From contig JBFWZQ010000001.1 of NCBI GenBank assembly GCA_050185195.1, forward strand, positions 124,001 to 188,000: a DNA stretch of 64,000 bases. Reading direction: 5' to 3'. Source of the stretch: CADEFQ01 sp050185195. GTDB lineage: Bacteria > Pseudomonadota > Gammaproteobacteria > Steroidobacterales > Steroidobacteraceae. Position 1 is the first letter of the stretch, and every line of letters begins with the position of its first letter. The position numbers were made by a program, and so were the translations under genes. This document shows, piece by piece, positions 49,944-57,818 of the stretch. The notes beneath the pieces are model-generated. The model searched no databases, was not told the DNA's origin, and saw nothing but the letters and a program-made list of their open reading frames with translations.

Positions 49944-51284
49944 GTGGGCTGGCGAGAGGCATTCGCCGGCGGGCGCTATCGCGAGATCCTCGCGATAGCC
50001 GGCCCGATGATCCTCGCGAACATCTCGCCACCGCTCATCGGGCTCGTCGACACGGCCGTCGTCGGCCACCTCGGGGATGCCCACTACATCGGCGCCGTCG
50101 CGGTCGGCGCCGTGATACTCAGCTTCACGTTCACCGCGCTCAATTTCCTGCGCATGACGACGACGGGCCTCGCGGCCCAGGCGGCCGGCGCGGGCGACGC
50201 GACGCGCCTGCGCACCGTGCTCGCGCAGGCGACGGGCACGGCGCTCTACCTCGGCGGATTGCTGCTGCTCGTGCAGGTGCCGCTCGGCGCCCTCGCGATG
50301 CGCCTCATCGAACCGAGCGCGGCGGTCGCGGACGCCGCGTGGGACTACTACGCCATCCGCATCTGGAGCGCCCCGGCGGCACTCGTGAACTTTGCCCTGA
50401 TCGGCTGGTTCATCGGGCTCGGCAATGCACGCGCGCCGCTCGCCATGGTGGTCGCCGCGAACGCGACCAACGTCGTGCTCGACCTGATCCTCGTGCCGGG
50501 CTTCGGCTTCGCGGTCAGGGGCGTCGCGTGGGCGTCGCTCGTCGCGGAGTACGTCGGCGCGGCGCTCGGCGCCCGGCTCGTGGCTAGGGAACTCGCGCGC
50601 CATCCAGGGCACTGGTTGCGCGCCGAGATCCTGCACATCAAGGGCCTGCGCGCCTTCTTCGCCGCCAACGCCGCGCTCTTCCTGCGCACGCTGCTGCTGA
50701 TGTTCGCCTTCGCGTTCCTCACCACGATGGGCGCACGGCAGACCGACGCGATCCTCGCCGCCAACGCGATCCTCGTGAACCTGCAGTACCTGATGGCCTA
50801 CGTGCTCGACGGTTTCGCGAACGCCGCCGAATCGCTCGCCGGCCGCGCGATCGGCGCACGCGATCGCGCGGGTGTCGCGGCGATCGTGCGCGACTGCCTC
50901 GCCTGGACGCTCGTGCTCGCGCTCGCCATCGCGCTCCTGTTCGCGGTGGCGGGGCCGCTCGCGATCCGCGTCGTCACGAACGTCCCGTCGGTGATCGAGG
51001 CGGCGTATAGGTATTTGCCGTGGATGGTGCTCTCGCCGCTCGTCTGCGCGTGGGCCTTCCTCTACGATGGGGTCTTCGTCGGCGCACAGCGCCCCGGCGC
51101 GATGTTCGGCGTGATGCTGGTGGCGGTCGTGGCCGTGTTCCTGCCGGTATGGTGGGTCACGCGCAGCTTCGGCAACCACGGGCTCTGGTTCGCATTCACC
51201 GTATTCAATGCCGCGCGCGGCCTGCAGCAGCACCTGATCTTCAGGGACTGGATGCGCCGCGGCAGCCTGCTGGAGGTTCGATGA
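49944..51284 (+). CDS. dinF: MATE-family efflux transporter, DinF type
   Basis: A 446-residue inner-membrane protein with 12 predicted helices. The start (ILAIAGPMILANISPPLIGLVDTAVVGHLGDAHYIGAVAVG) is the classical MATE/DinF N-terminus. Members export cationic drugs, bile salts or oxidative products in exchange for sodium or protons. Start: GTG 49944, three bases after the protease stop. The next gene starts inside its stop (ATGA). Not linked to lexA here. Confidence 0.9.
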   Translation: MGWREAFAGGRYREILAIAGPMILANISPPLIGLVDTAVVGHLGDAHYIGAVAVGAVILSFTFTALNFLRMTTTGLAAQAAGAGDATRLRTVLAQATGTALYLGGLLLLVQVPLGALAMRLIEPSAAVADAAWDYYAIRIWSAPAALVNFALIGWFIGLGNARAPLAMVVAANATNVVLDLILVPGFGFAVRGVAWASLVAEYVGAALGARLVARELARHPGHWLRAEILHIKGLRAFFAANAALFLRTLLLMFAFAFLTTMGARQTDAILAANAILVNLQYLMAYVLDGFANAAESLAGRAIGARDRAGVAAIVRDCLAWTLVLALAIALLFAVAGPLAIRVVTNVPSVIEAAYRYLPWMVLSPLVCAWAFLYDGVFVGAQRPGAMFGVMLVAVVAVFLPVWWVTRSFGNHGLWFAFTVFNAARGLQQHLIFRDWMRRGSLLEVR

Positions 51285-52012
51285 CTTCAATCCTGCAACG
51301 TGACCATCGCAGCGTGATGGGCCGCATCCTCTACACGAGCCGCAAGCCCGAACGGCTCGGCCAGGAGCGCGGCCGCGAGTACTTTCGCATCGACACGCAC
51401 GCGAACGGCGCACGCACCGTCACCGCGCACTGCGAGATCGACGACCGCCCGAGCGTGATGCGCGACATCACCTACGCGCTCGACGCCGGGTGGATGCCCA
51501 CGGATTGTTTCGTGCGCATCTCGGTGGGCGACAAGTTCACGGGTTCGGGCTGGTTCCGCTTCGCGCCGGGCGAGGCCCAGTGCGAAACCTGGACCGCGGC
51601 CGAGGGGCGCGTGAGCCAGACGATGGCGCTCGCCACTCCGCTCGTGACGTTCCAGAACCACGCGATCGCCTGCGATGCCTGGCACCTGCGCCTGATCGAC
51701 CGCGAGCGCCCCGGGGTCGTGCAGCGCATCCACCCGATGCTGCTCTCCTCGCCCGACCACCGTGGCGCCACGGGCCCGATGCTGCACTCGATCGGGGTCA
51801 ACATCGTCTACGTGGGCGCCGAGAAGGTGACCGTCGGCGCGGGCACTTTCGACGCCTGGCACTACCAGTTCGTCGCGAACGCCGAGCTGCCCGAGGAACA
51901 CCCGCCGTACGACGTCTGGTGCACGGCCGACGGGGACTTCCTGTTCCTGAAGGGCGGCGTCGCGGGCTACATGCAGACGTGGTACGAGCTGGTGGAGCTC
52001 ACCCGGTCGTGA
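51281..52012 (+). CDS. Protein of unknown function co-translated with the MATE transporter
   Basis: A 243-residue soluble protein without signal peptide that I do not recognise. It is beta-rich: YFRIDTHANGARTVTAHCEID; CFVRISVGDKFTGSGWFRF; DVWCTADGDFLFLKGGVAG. The alternation of two-strand hairpins and an HYQF motif near the end recall a beta-barrel of the DUF3108 or lipocalin-like kind, but I cannot confirm this. Its ATG overlaps the dinF stop by four bases, so it is produced together with the transporter; a role in handling the exported compound is possible. Confidence 0.72.
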   Translation: MTSILQRDHRSVMGRILYTSRKPERLGQERGREYFRIDTHANGARTVTAHCEIDDRPSVMRDITYALDAGWMPTDCFVRISVGDKFTGSGWFRFAPGEAQCETWTAAEGRVSQTMALATPLVTFQNHAIACDAWHLRLIDRERPGVVQRIHPMLLSSPDHRGATGPMLHSIGVNIVYVGAEKVTVGAGTFDAWHYQFVANAELPEEHPPYDVWCTADGDFLFLKGGVAGYMQTWYELVELTRS

Positions 52013-52041
52013 CGTCCGTCGCATGTCGCGCCGAAGCGACG

Positions 52042-52069
52042 TAGACATTTCGTCGGCAGGGTTTACAAT
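52042..52069 (+). promoter_or_regulatory. Sigma-70 promoter of the candidate RNA gene
   Basis: TAGACA (52042-52047), 16 bases, TACAAT (52064-52069); start of transcription would be near 52076. It has no coding gene downstream before a terminator on the same strand. Confidence 0.6.
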
Positions 52070-52075
52070 CCACTC

Positions 52076-52473
52076 TCAAGGCAGTCCAGAAGCTGCCCTA
52101 AGTGCCGGATTCAGCGTAGGTTCAGGAAGCTGGTCCGAGACTTGCTGCAAGACGGGTGTGGCGGCTGGGCATCCAGGTGATGCGGGGAGCGCACAACGGT
52201 TTACCGATAAAAAGTCGAGGCAGTCGGCGCGGGCACGGGTCCAGGCGGCGGTAAATATTGCCGCTGTCGGGAGCGACGAAGAGCGTGAACTGACACGCGG
52301 GCCTTTGAGCAGTTGGCCGGGGCAAGACCCCAACGTTCCAGCCGTAAATGATTAAGTCCGTGTAGACGCCGCCCATCGCGCGCGCTGCAAGGTGCGGGCG
52401 ATGGCAGCTGACAGCGACCGACCTCGAATGTGTTCATCGACTCCGGCCCCGCCTCGTGCGGGGCTGATTTTTT
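52076..52473 (+). ncRNA. Candidate structured non-coding RNA, about 400 nt, unassigned
   Basis: A promoter at 52042-52069 and a strong terminator at 52446-52473 bound about 398 bases with no credible coding frame. Local hairpins are dense: 52080-52097 (GGCAG/CTGCC), 52169-52183 (GCATC/GATGC, CAGGT loop), 52248-52264 (GCGGTAA/TTGCCGC, one G-U pair), 52283-52298 (GCGTG/CACGC), 52300-52318 (GGCC/GGCC), 52319-52331 (GGGG/CCCC) and 52373-52404 (CCATCGC/GCGATGG). The length resembles RNase P RNA or tmRNA, but I find neither the RNase P GAGGAAAGTCC core nor a tmRNA tRNA-like end and tag frame; 4.5S and 6S hallmarks are also missing. Coordinates are inferred from the signals. Confidence 0.55.
52446..52473 (+). 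terminator. Rho-independent terminator of the candidate RNA
   Basis: Stem GCCCCGC/GCGGGGC (52446-52452, 52458-52464) with a CTCGT loop, then TGA and six T (52468-52473). The convergent cytochrome gene stops at 52480. Confidence 0.85.
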
Positions 52474-52479
52474 ATGCGG

Positions 52480-52953
52480 TTACTTCGGCGGTGCCGGAAA
52501 TTGGAAGTACGGCCCCGAGGGTGTCTTGCCGGGCGGCACGTAGGCGGGCGCCGGTTTGCCCGCCGGGCCGAGGTGGCGCACGTATCGATAGATGGCCCGC
52601 AGATCCGCTTCGCTCATTGCATGCAGGGAAAACCACGGCATGGGCGGCCGCGCAACTGCGGTCCTTGCGGTCGAGAGCCATTGCGCCTCGGTGAGCCCCT
52701 GCATGAAGAGGCGCAGGTTGATCGGGTAAGTCGTGCCCCAATCACCCCGCCAGCCGACTGAGTCCCCGAGCAGCCACTGCGCCTCCGGTACCTTGCCGCC
52801 CTGGTTCGCGTAGCCAGCGGTGTGGCAGTCGTTGCAGCCGGCGATCCTGATGAGATACCGCCCACGCTCGAGCAATGCATCGACCTGCCTTTCGGGCGCC
52901 GCGGCCGCGGGCAGGCAAACCGCGAGCGCAATGACGAGCATGATTCTCTTCAT
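52480..52953 (-). CDS. Exported c-type cytochrome
   Basis: A 157-residue protein with a signal peptide (LVIALAVCLPAAAA). One haem site CNDCH lies at about residue 40 of the precursor, and the distal methionine may be in ARPPMPWFSLHAM. The length and the WLLGDSVGWRGDWGTTYP part fit a monohaem cytochrome of the alcohol-dehydrogenase/sorbitol-dehydrogenase accessory kind. Start: ATG 52953 with AGGAG. Its start overlaps the preceding stop (ATGA), forming a two-gene operon with the NTF2-like protein. Confidence 0.9.
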   Translation of the reverse strand: MKRIMLVIALAVCLPAAAAPERQVDALLERGRYLIRIAGCNDCHTAGYANQGGKVPEAQWLLGDSVGWRGDWGTTYPINLRLFMQGLTEAQWLSTARTAVARPPMPWFSLHAMSEADLRAIYRYVRHLGPAGKPAPAYVPPGKTPSGPYFQFPAPPK

Positions 52954-53381
52954 ACACTTGCTCCTTCGCCGAGCTGGCGCTGAATGGCCGCGAGATCGCA
53001 CCACACCTGCTCGCCGGCGATGCGGCCGTCGCGCACCTCGAAGACATGCAGCAGGCGGAAGCTCACCTTGCCGCTCCGGCCGGGCATCAAGAAAGGCCTG
53101 CCGTCGATAATGCGGCCGTTCCAGAGGGTCTCATCGACGAGGAAATCGTCGCCGTAAAGCCGCCGTATCGGGGTGACCCCCTCGCCGCGGAGACTGGCGA
53201 ACAACATCCTGTAGAACGACCGGATACCTTCCTTGTCCGTCTGTGCGCCCATCGGCGAGGGCACCACTTCGTGGCGCACCTCGTCCGCGAGGCTCCCGAG
53301 TACGCCATCCACGTCGTCGGCCGCCTCGTAGCCGAAGTGCCGGTCGACGAGCTGATCCAGTTGCTGCCGCGTCATGCGCAT
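52950..53381 (-). CDS. NTF2-like (SnoaL/ketosteroid-isomerase fold) protein
   Basis: A 143-residue protein of the cone-shaped NTF2 fold: helix TRQQLDQLVDRHFGYEAADDVDGVL, strand DEVRHEVVPSPMG, helix IRSFYRMLFASLRGEG, then strands RRLYGDDFLVDETLWNGRI, FRLLHVFEVRDGRIAGEQVWCD. Members bind or isomerise hydrophobic small molecules, including steroids and polyketides. Start: ATG 53381 with GGAG. Divergent from the TetR gene, which probably regulates it. Confidence 0.82.
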   Translation of the reverse strand: MRMTRQQLDQLVDRHFGYEAADDVDGVLGSLADEVRHEVVPSPMGAQTDKEGIRSFYRMLFASLRGEGVTPIRRLYGDDFLVDETLWNGRIIDGRPFLMPGRSGKVSFRLLHVFEVRDGRIAGEQVWCDLAAIQRQLGEGASV

Positions 53382-53405
53382 CGAAGCTCCATTTCGTGAG
53401 ACGCG

Positions 53406-53453
53406 AGTATCATGAATGGCGGTTTGCCCGCAGTCAAGAGACTTTAGTATCAT
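53406..53453. promoter_or_regulatory. Direct repeat AGTATCAT before the divergent TetR and NTF2 genes
   Basis: AGTATCAT occurs at 53406-53413 and again at 53446-53453, exactly 40 bases apart, in the 78-base gap between the divergent genes. The second copy ends six bases before the TetR ATG. A TetR-family operator is possible, although these are usually inverted repeats. Confidence 0.3.
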
Positions 53454-53459
53454 TACGAG

Positions 53460-54131
53460 ATGACAATCTCAGACAAGAAGGACTTGCGCGCGAAGCAGAA
53501 GGCACGCACCCGCAAGGCCCTGGTGGACGCAGCGCGCGGGCTGCTGCGGGCCGGCACGGCGCCCACCGTGGCGGAAACCGCACTGGCGGCGGGCATCTCG
53601 CGTGCGACCGCCTATCGCTACTTCCCCACCCAGGACTCGCTCCTCCTCGAAGCCGGCAACATCACTCCGGCCGCCGAGCCGGTCGAGGCGCTGCTCGAGA
53701 CGCTGCGGGACGATGACCCGGAGGCGGGCCTGCTCGCGGTGCTGGACCGCTTCTATCCGATCGTGCTTTCGGAGGAGGTCGCCATGCGCACCGCGCTTCG
53801 CACCTATCTCGACACCTGGATATCCTCGCGCGGGAGCGGCGGCCAGCCGGTCCCGGTGCGTGAGGGCAGGCGCATGCGCTGGATCGACAGAGTCCTCGCG
53901 CCGGTGCAGCGCGATCTGACGGGGGCGCAGTACCGTCGCCTGCGCGCAGCCCTCGCCCTCACCCTCGGCACCGACGCCCTGGTGGTCATGAAGGACGTGT
54001 GCCGCATCGAGAGCAACAAGGAAGCGCTCGATGTGCTGCGCTGGTCAGCGCGGGCCCTGATGCGTGCCGGCCTCGCCGAGGCGAAAGCGCGCAGGCCGGC
54101 GCGGCGTGCGGCCGTCAAGCGCGAAGCGTAA
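53460..54131 (+). CDS. TetR-family transcriptional regulator
   Basis: A 223-residue protein. Helix-turn-helix: TRKALVDAARGLLRAG, PTVAETALAAGISRATAYRYFPTQDSLLLEAG. The ligand-binding helical domain is TetR-like but not assignable. The basic C-terminal end is low-complexity. It is divergent from the NTF2-like/cytochrome c operon and is the natural candidate for its regulator. Confidence 0.9.
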   Translation: MTISDKKDLRAKQKARTRKALVDAARGLLRAGTAPTVAETALAAGISRATAYRYFPTQDSLLLEAGNITPAAEPVEALLETLRDDDPEAGLLAVLDRFYPIVLSEEVAMRTALRTYLDTWISSRGSGGQPVPVREGRRMRWIDRVLAPVQRDLTGAQYRRLRAALALTLGTDALVVMKDVCRIESNKEALDVLRWSARALMRAGLAEAKARRPARRAAVKREA

Positions 54132-54229
54132 CGAATCGACACGACGGCGCTGCAGTCGCGCACTAGAATGATGGCGCCGGGTACCGCCGCGAGCCGGCGA
54201 ACACGGCGTTCGCCCTGCTGGAGTCCCTC

Positions 54230-55603
54230 TTGAAGATCGTCCGCCTCGTCGCCGCAATATGGCTGTGCGGATCCGTGCCAGTCATGGTTGCCGCCGCGGA
54301 AGACCCCCCTGCGCCCGCTGGACAGCCGGACGCCGGTACATCCGACGCGGCCGGAGTGGACGCTGCCGCGATCGACGCCGACATCGCGAACCAGGAACTC
54401 TCGGGCGACGCGAAAGTGCGGCTCGACGCGGCACGCGACTCCGTGGTGCAGATCCGCGGCTTCTTCGACAAGTCCGCATCGAGCGCATTCCACGGGAGCG
54501 GTTTCGCCGTCGATGACGGGCGGCGCATCGTGACGAACTATCACGTCGTGGCGCAGGCCGTGCTGTATCCGCGACAGTACCGCCTGGAATACCTCGCGAG
54601 CGATGGGCGCACGGGTCCGCTGCAGGTGCTCGCCATCGACGTGCCCAACGACCTCGCGGTGGTCGCGGCCGGGAACCTCGAATTGCCGCCCCTCAGGCTG
54701 CGCACCGGGATTCCCGCACAGGGAGAACGCGCCTGGTCGATCGGCTTTCCGCTGAACCTCGGCCTCGCGATCACCGAAGGCGTGGCGAACGGGCTGGTCG
54801 AGAGCAGCGTCGCGCAGCGCATCCACTACACCGGCGCGATCAACGGCGGCATGTCGGGCGGGCCCGCGCTCGACACGCGGGGCCGCGTGTACGGAGTCAA
54901 TGTATCCGTGGTCACCGGCCGCCAGCTCGTGGGCTTCGTCGTGCCGGCCAGGCACATCCCGGCGCTGCTGGCACGCGCAAAGGAACCACTCGGGCTGACG
55001 CTGAGCGCGCAGCAGTTGCGCAGTCGGGTCACCGCACAGGTTCTCGCCTACGAAGCCGAAGTGCTGGAAGCCCCGCCGGACGCGACCCGCACGCAGGAGG
55101 TGCGGGGTTACACGTTGCCGACGCGGATCTCGCGGCACGTCGTATGCAGCACGGTCGACGAGCGCAGCCCGCACGTGCGCGTGCGGGTGGAAACCGTCAG
55201 TTGCTGGATACCGGCCAGCATCACGGCGCAGGCGGGCGTGAGCGTGGCAGGACTCTCGATGCAGCACCGGATCCTGCAGTCGATGGGCCTGCACCCCCTG
55301 CAGTTCGCACGGCAGGTGAACCGCATCGCCGAGGGCCAGCGCCGCACGGGCGCACCAGGCCACGTGGCGCCGTTTGCCTGCAGCGACGCGCTCGTTTCGC
55401 TCGACGGCTTCGATGCACGCATCTCGACCTGCGTGCGCCAGTACCGGTTGTTCGCCGGTCTCTACGATTTCGACGTGACCGTGGTCGGCATCGACGACAA
55501 ACCCGCGGCGCTGGTGAGCCGGCTCGCGCTCCAGGGGGTCGGTTTCGAAGCGGGCCGGCGCATCATGGAACGTTACCTGGGGGCCCTGCAGTGGACGCCG
55601 TGA
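54230..55603 (+). CDS. Exported trypsin-like serine protease with a large C-terminal domain
   Basis: A 457-residue protein from TTG 54230 with GGAG upstream and a signal peptide (AAIWLCGSVPVMVAAAE). The chymotrypsin-fold domain covers about 65-265; the triad is His105 (TNYHVVAQA), Asp141 (DVPNDLAVV) and Ser209 (NGGMSGGPA). The remaining 190 residues are not similar to a PDZ domain or any domain I recognise, and they contain three cysteines that might form bridges. The FHA gene begins at its last base (TGATG overlap), so protease and signalling protein are co-expressed. Confidence 0.87.
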   Translation: MKIVRLVAAIWLCGSVPVMVAAAEDPPAPAGQPDAGTSDAAGVDAAAIDADIANQELSGDAKVRLDAARDSVVQIRGFFDKSASSAFHGSGFAVDDGRRIVTNYHVVAQAVLYPRQYRLEYLASDGRTGPLQVLAIDVPNDLAVVAAGNLELPPLRLRTGIPAQGERAWSIGFPLNLGLAITEGVANGLVESSVAQRIHYTGAINGGMSGGPALDTRGRVYGVNVSVVTGRQLVGFVVPARHIPALLARAKEPLGLTLSAQQLRSRVTAQVLAYEAEVLEAPPDATRTQEVRGYTLPTRISRHVVCSTVDERSPHVRVRVETVSCWIPASITAQAGVSVAGLSMQHRILQSMGLHPLQFARQVNRIAEGQRRTGAPGHVAPFACSDALVSLDGFDARISTCVRQYRLFAGLYDFDVTVVGIDDKPAALVSRLALQGVGFEAGRRIMERYLGALQWTP

Positions 55604-56586
55604 TGCTGGTCGAGCAGGCCGACCCGCATGGGCAGCGTGCCCTGCCGCGACGCTTCGAGGGCGCCGGCACCGTATGCCGCGTCGGCCGCGACCTCGACTG
55701 CGACATCGTAGTAGTCGACGAATACGCGGCCCCGCAACACACGCTCCTGACGTTGCTCGAGGACGGCCGCGTTCGCGTCCAGGACCTCGGCACGCGCAAC
55801 GGGACGCGCGTCGACGGCGAGCGGGTCCCCGCGGAGGGCGGCGCGGTCATCGAACAGGGCGAGGTGATCGTCGGCCGCACGCGCTTGCGCATCCGCACGC
55901 GCCACACGCCGACCGGGCCTGAACGCATCTTCCAGCGAGACTTCGTGCGCCGGCACCGCACGGTCCTCGCCGTGGCCGGCGTGTCGGCGTGCATCGCCTT
56001 CGGCGGTTTCCTGCAGTGGCTCGATGCGCCGGCGCACATGTTCAGGGGCGTCACGACAGCGGCGCTGCTCGCGCTGGCGGCGATCGCGACGTGGACCGGA
56101 CTCTGGGCACTGGTGTCGAAACTGAACCAGGGAAGATGGGAAGTGCGGACCCATGCGGCGATCGCCTCGAGCGGCACGGCGCTCTGCGCGTGGGGGTACT
56201 GGCTGGCGGAACGGCTGGCCTTTGCCACGCAATGGTCGGGCTTGATCCGGCTGGGCGCCGCCGCCGCGGGGGCGGTCGCGCTCGCCGCGCTTTACCTGCA
56301 CCTGCGCAAGTCGACCCGGTACGGACGCCGCACGGCACTCGCGCTCGCTGGCGCCGCGACCCTCGTGATCGGCGCCATCGCCTGGACCGTCGCGGTCGGC
56401 GTCGAGGACACCGACGTCAATCGCGTGGACCTCGGCCCCGAAGTGCGGCTCGGGGCGAGGCGCGTGGTGCCCAATCGGGATATCGCCGACTATCTCGCCG
56501 AAGTCGACCACCTGCGGCTGGCCGCCGGCCGGCAACGCCAGAAATCCCTGCTCAACGCACCGCTCGCCGACGCCGACAGCACATGA
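55603..56586 (+). CDS. FHA-domain membrane protein
   Basis: A 327-residue protein from ATG 55603. Residues about 20-90 form a forkhead-associated domain (VCRVGRDLDCDIVVVDEYAAP; QHTLLTLLEDGRVRVQDLGTRNGTRVDG; QGEVIVGRTRLRI), which binds phosphothreonine peptides. Five or so membrane helices follow (TVLAVAGVSACIAFGGFLQWL; AALLALAAIATWTGLWALV; IRLGAAAAGAVALAALYL; ALAGAATLVIGAIAWTVAVG). Starts with the stop of the serine protease gene. The phosphoprotein partner and the kinase are not in the window. Confidence 0.85.
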   Translation: MLVEQADPHGQRALPRRFEGAGTVCRVGRDLDCDIVVVDEYAAPQHTLLTLLEDGRVRVQDLGTRNGTRVDGERVPAEGGAVIEQGEVIVGRTRLRIRTRHTPTGPERIFQRDFVRRHRTVLAVAGVSACIAFGGFLQWLDAPAHMFRGVTTAALLALAAIATWTGLWALVSKLNQGRWEVRTHAAIASSGTALCAWGYWLAERLAFATQWSGLIRLGAAAAGAVALAALYLHLRKSTRYGRRTALALAGAATLVIGAIAWTVAVGVEDTDVNRVDLGPEVRLGARRVVPNRDIADYLAEVDHLRLAAGRQRQKSLLNAPLADADST

Positions 56587-56840
56587 CGCGGTCCGAAGCG
56601 GACATCGATATCCATGTCGCAGAGCTGCGGCAGATCTTCGACGTGATGGACCCGCCGCCGCTTCACCATCGCGACCTCGATCCGAAGGCTGCGGCGCTGA
56701 GCCCCAATCAGGCTTGTCCGTCCACGCGAGGCACCGGGCGTGGCCCGACGCGCTCGAGCTCGCCCACTGGCGTTGGCGACCATCACGAGACCAAGGTTGT
56801 ACGGCGTACGGTTGGCCCGCTCTTCTCGCCCGCATCTTGA
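56583..56840 (+). pseudogene. Truncated gene at the edge of an accessory insert
   Basis: The frame starts inside the FHA stop (ATGA) and begins with TRSEADIDIHVAELRQIFDV and MDPPPLHHRDLDPKAA. I recall this as the N-terminus of a longer family of proteobacterial membrane proteins, whose sequence would continue DLD..AEEFIVSWA. Here it breaks off after residue 38 into low-complexity sequence (PSTRGTGRGPTRSSSPTGVGD) and stops. The break near 56694 is probably the junction of the insert; its usual downstream part is missing. Confidence 0.6.
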
Positions 56841-56884
56841 TTTTCTGGTGTGGGGCAGCGGTATCCCGATCGCGGGAGCGGCAT

Positions 56885-57283
56885 TCAAACGCCGGGGGCG
56901 ACAAATCGGCAGGTCGGCCCGCTTGCCCTCACGAGGCGCAAATCCAGCGTCGCGAGCGGCAGCTCGAACACCTCGGCGACCGCGACGTACCACGCGTCAT
57001 AACTTGTGACGACATGGCGTAGCTCCCATATTCGATCTGCGAAAGGATCAAACAGGTGCAGCTCCATCTGCAGCAGCATCAAGTCTTCGAACGCCGCATT
57101 GGCCTCGGCGGCCGTGATTTCCTTCGCGCGCTCCAATCTGCGCAGGATGTTGGTCGCTTCGACTCGCACCAGCTCGGGGGCGTGTAACGAGCCGGCTGCC
57201 AGAACTCCCTCAGCCCACGCGCCGCGCGATCCCGTATCGACCAGCGCGGCAACCAGTACCGAAGCGTCTACTACGATGCTCAC
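56885..57283 (-). CDS. vapC: VapC-type PIN-domain toxin (RNase)
   Basis: A 132-residue PIN-domain protein. The acidic metal-binding residues are present: Asp6 (VVDASVLV), Glu42 (RVEATNI), Asp96 (TSYDAWYVAVAE) and Asp114 (LATLDLRL). VapC toxins cleave initiator tRNA or rRNA when free of their antitoxin. ATG overlaps the antitoxin stop (ATGA); this order (antitoxin then toxin) is standard. Confidence 0.92.
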   Translation of the reverse strand: MSIVVDASVLVAALVDTGSRGAWAEGVLAAGSLHAPELVRVEATNILRRLERAKEITAAEANAAFEDLMLLQMELHLFDPFADRIWELRHVVTSYDAWYVAVAEVFELPLATLDLRLVRASGPTCRFVAPGV

Positions 57284-57516
57284 CGGCGATCAGCGTCGCG
57301 TTCCTTAAGTATTCGCCCCGAAGTAACGCGAGTCTGCGACGCCCGCTTCCGCCTTCTCACCTGCTCCAGCCACGCGTCCACCGAAGGACGGGCGGCCAGG
57401 CGCTGCAGCTCCGCTCGCAGATATTCCTGCATGGACTTCCCTTGCAGGGCGGCGCGGGCGGCGAGCTCGTCCCGTACTTTCTCAGGGACATCACGGACCG
57501 TGATCTGGGTGGCCAT
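57280..57516 (-). CDS. vapB: VapB/FitA-type ribbon-helix-helix antitoxin
   Basis: A 78-residue protein. N-terminal ribbon-helix-helix: ATQITVRDVPEKVRDELAARAALQGKSMQEYLRAEL, which dimerises and binds its own promoter; the basic C-terminal tail (RKRASQTRVTSGRILKER) is expected to fill the toxin's active site. Start: ATG 57516 in place of the longer open frame. A promoter with tandem heptamers lies just upstream. Confidence 0.9.
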   Translation of the reverse strand: MATQITVRDVPEKVRDELAARAALQGKSMQEYLRAELQRLAARPSVDAWLEQVRRRKRASQTRVTSGRILKERDADRR

Positions 57517-57522
57517 GCTGTC

Positions 57523-57552
57523 ATTCTGACTGCAGCCAATGCAATATGCAAT
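57523..57552 (-). promoter_or_regulatory. vapBC promoter with tandem ATTGCAT heptamers
   Basis: On the minus strand: TTGCAT (57551-57546), 17 bases, CAGAAT (57528-57523), then ATG 57516. Two adjacent ATTGCAT units (57539-57552) cover the -35, a likely site for autorepression by the VapBC complex. Confidence 0.5.
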
Positions 57553-57794
57553 CGGTCGCGGAGTGCCCTGGAAAGGCAGGTTCTCCATGCCGCCTTGTCC
57601 ATGGCTACAGGCAGGAGATCGCCAGTCAGAAATGGAGCGTGAATTGATTCGACCGCCAGCCCGCGGTAGCGCCGCGGGCGCCCTCGCAGGCTCCAACATC
57701 CATGCGCGCACGCGGGCTTCCCCGCCAGCTGCCCACGCGGCCCCGCATCGACCTGGCGCGCGGTAACGTCTCGACTAGAGAGCAGTGCAGGTAG
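57553..57794. other. Gap before the accessory gene 57819, no gene supported
   Basis: Short open frames exist on both strands (up to 75 codons) but have no ribosome site and read as low-complexity proline/alanine sequence. I see no promoter for the plus-strand genes apart from the hairpin described next. Confidence 0.4.
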
Positions 57795-57812
57795 CCTCCA
57801 CTCCATGGAGGA
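57795..57812 (+). promoter_or_regulatory. Hairpin covering the ribosome site of the 57819 gene
   Basis: CCTCCA (57795-57800) pairs with TGGAGG (57806-57811) around CTCCA. The right arm contains the strong ribosome site GGAGGA (57807-57812) of the following gene, so the site is masked when folded. It may limit basal translation or respond to temperature or a factor. Confidence 0.5.
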
Positions 57813-57818
57813 AATCAA

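Noticed and set aside
52023..52355. 110-codon frame across the candidate RNA gene
   Set aside because: Runs over the promoter, has no ribosome site, and reads as serine/glycine-rich sequence with no motif.
57539..57766. 75-codon plus-strand frame before the accessory genes
   Set aside because: No ribosome site, proline/alanine-rich, overlaps the vapBC promoter.
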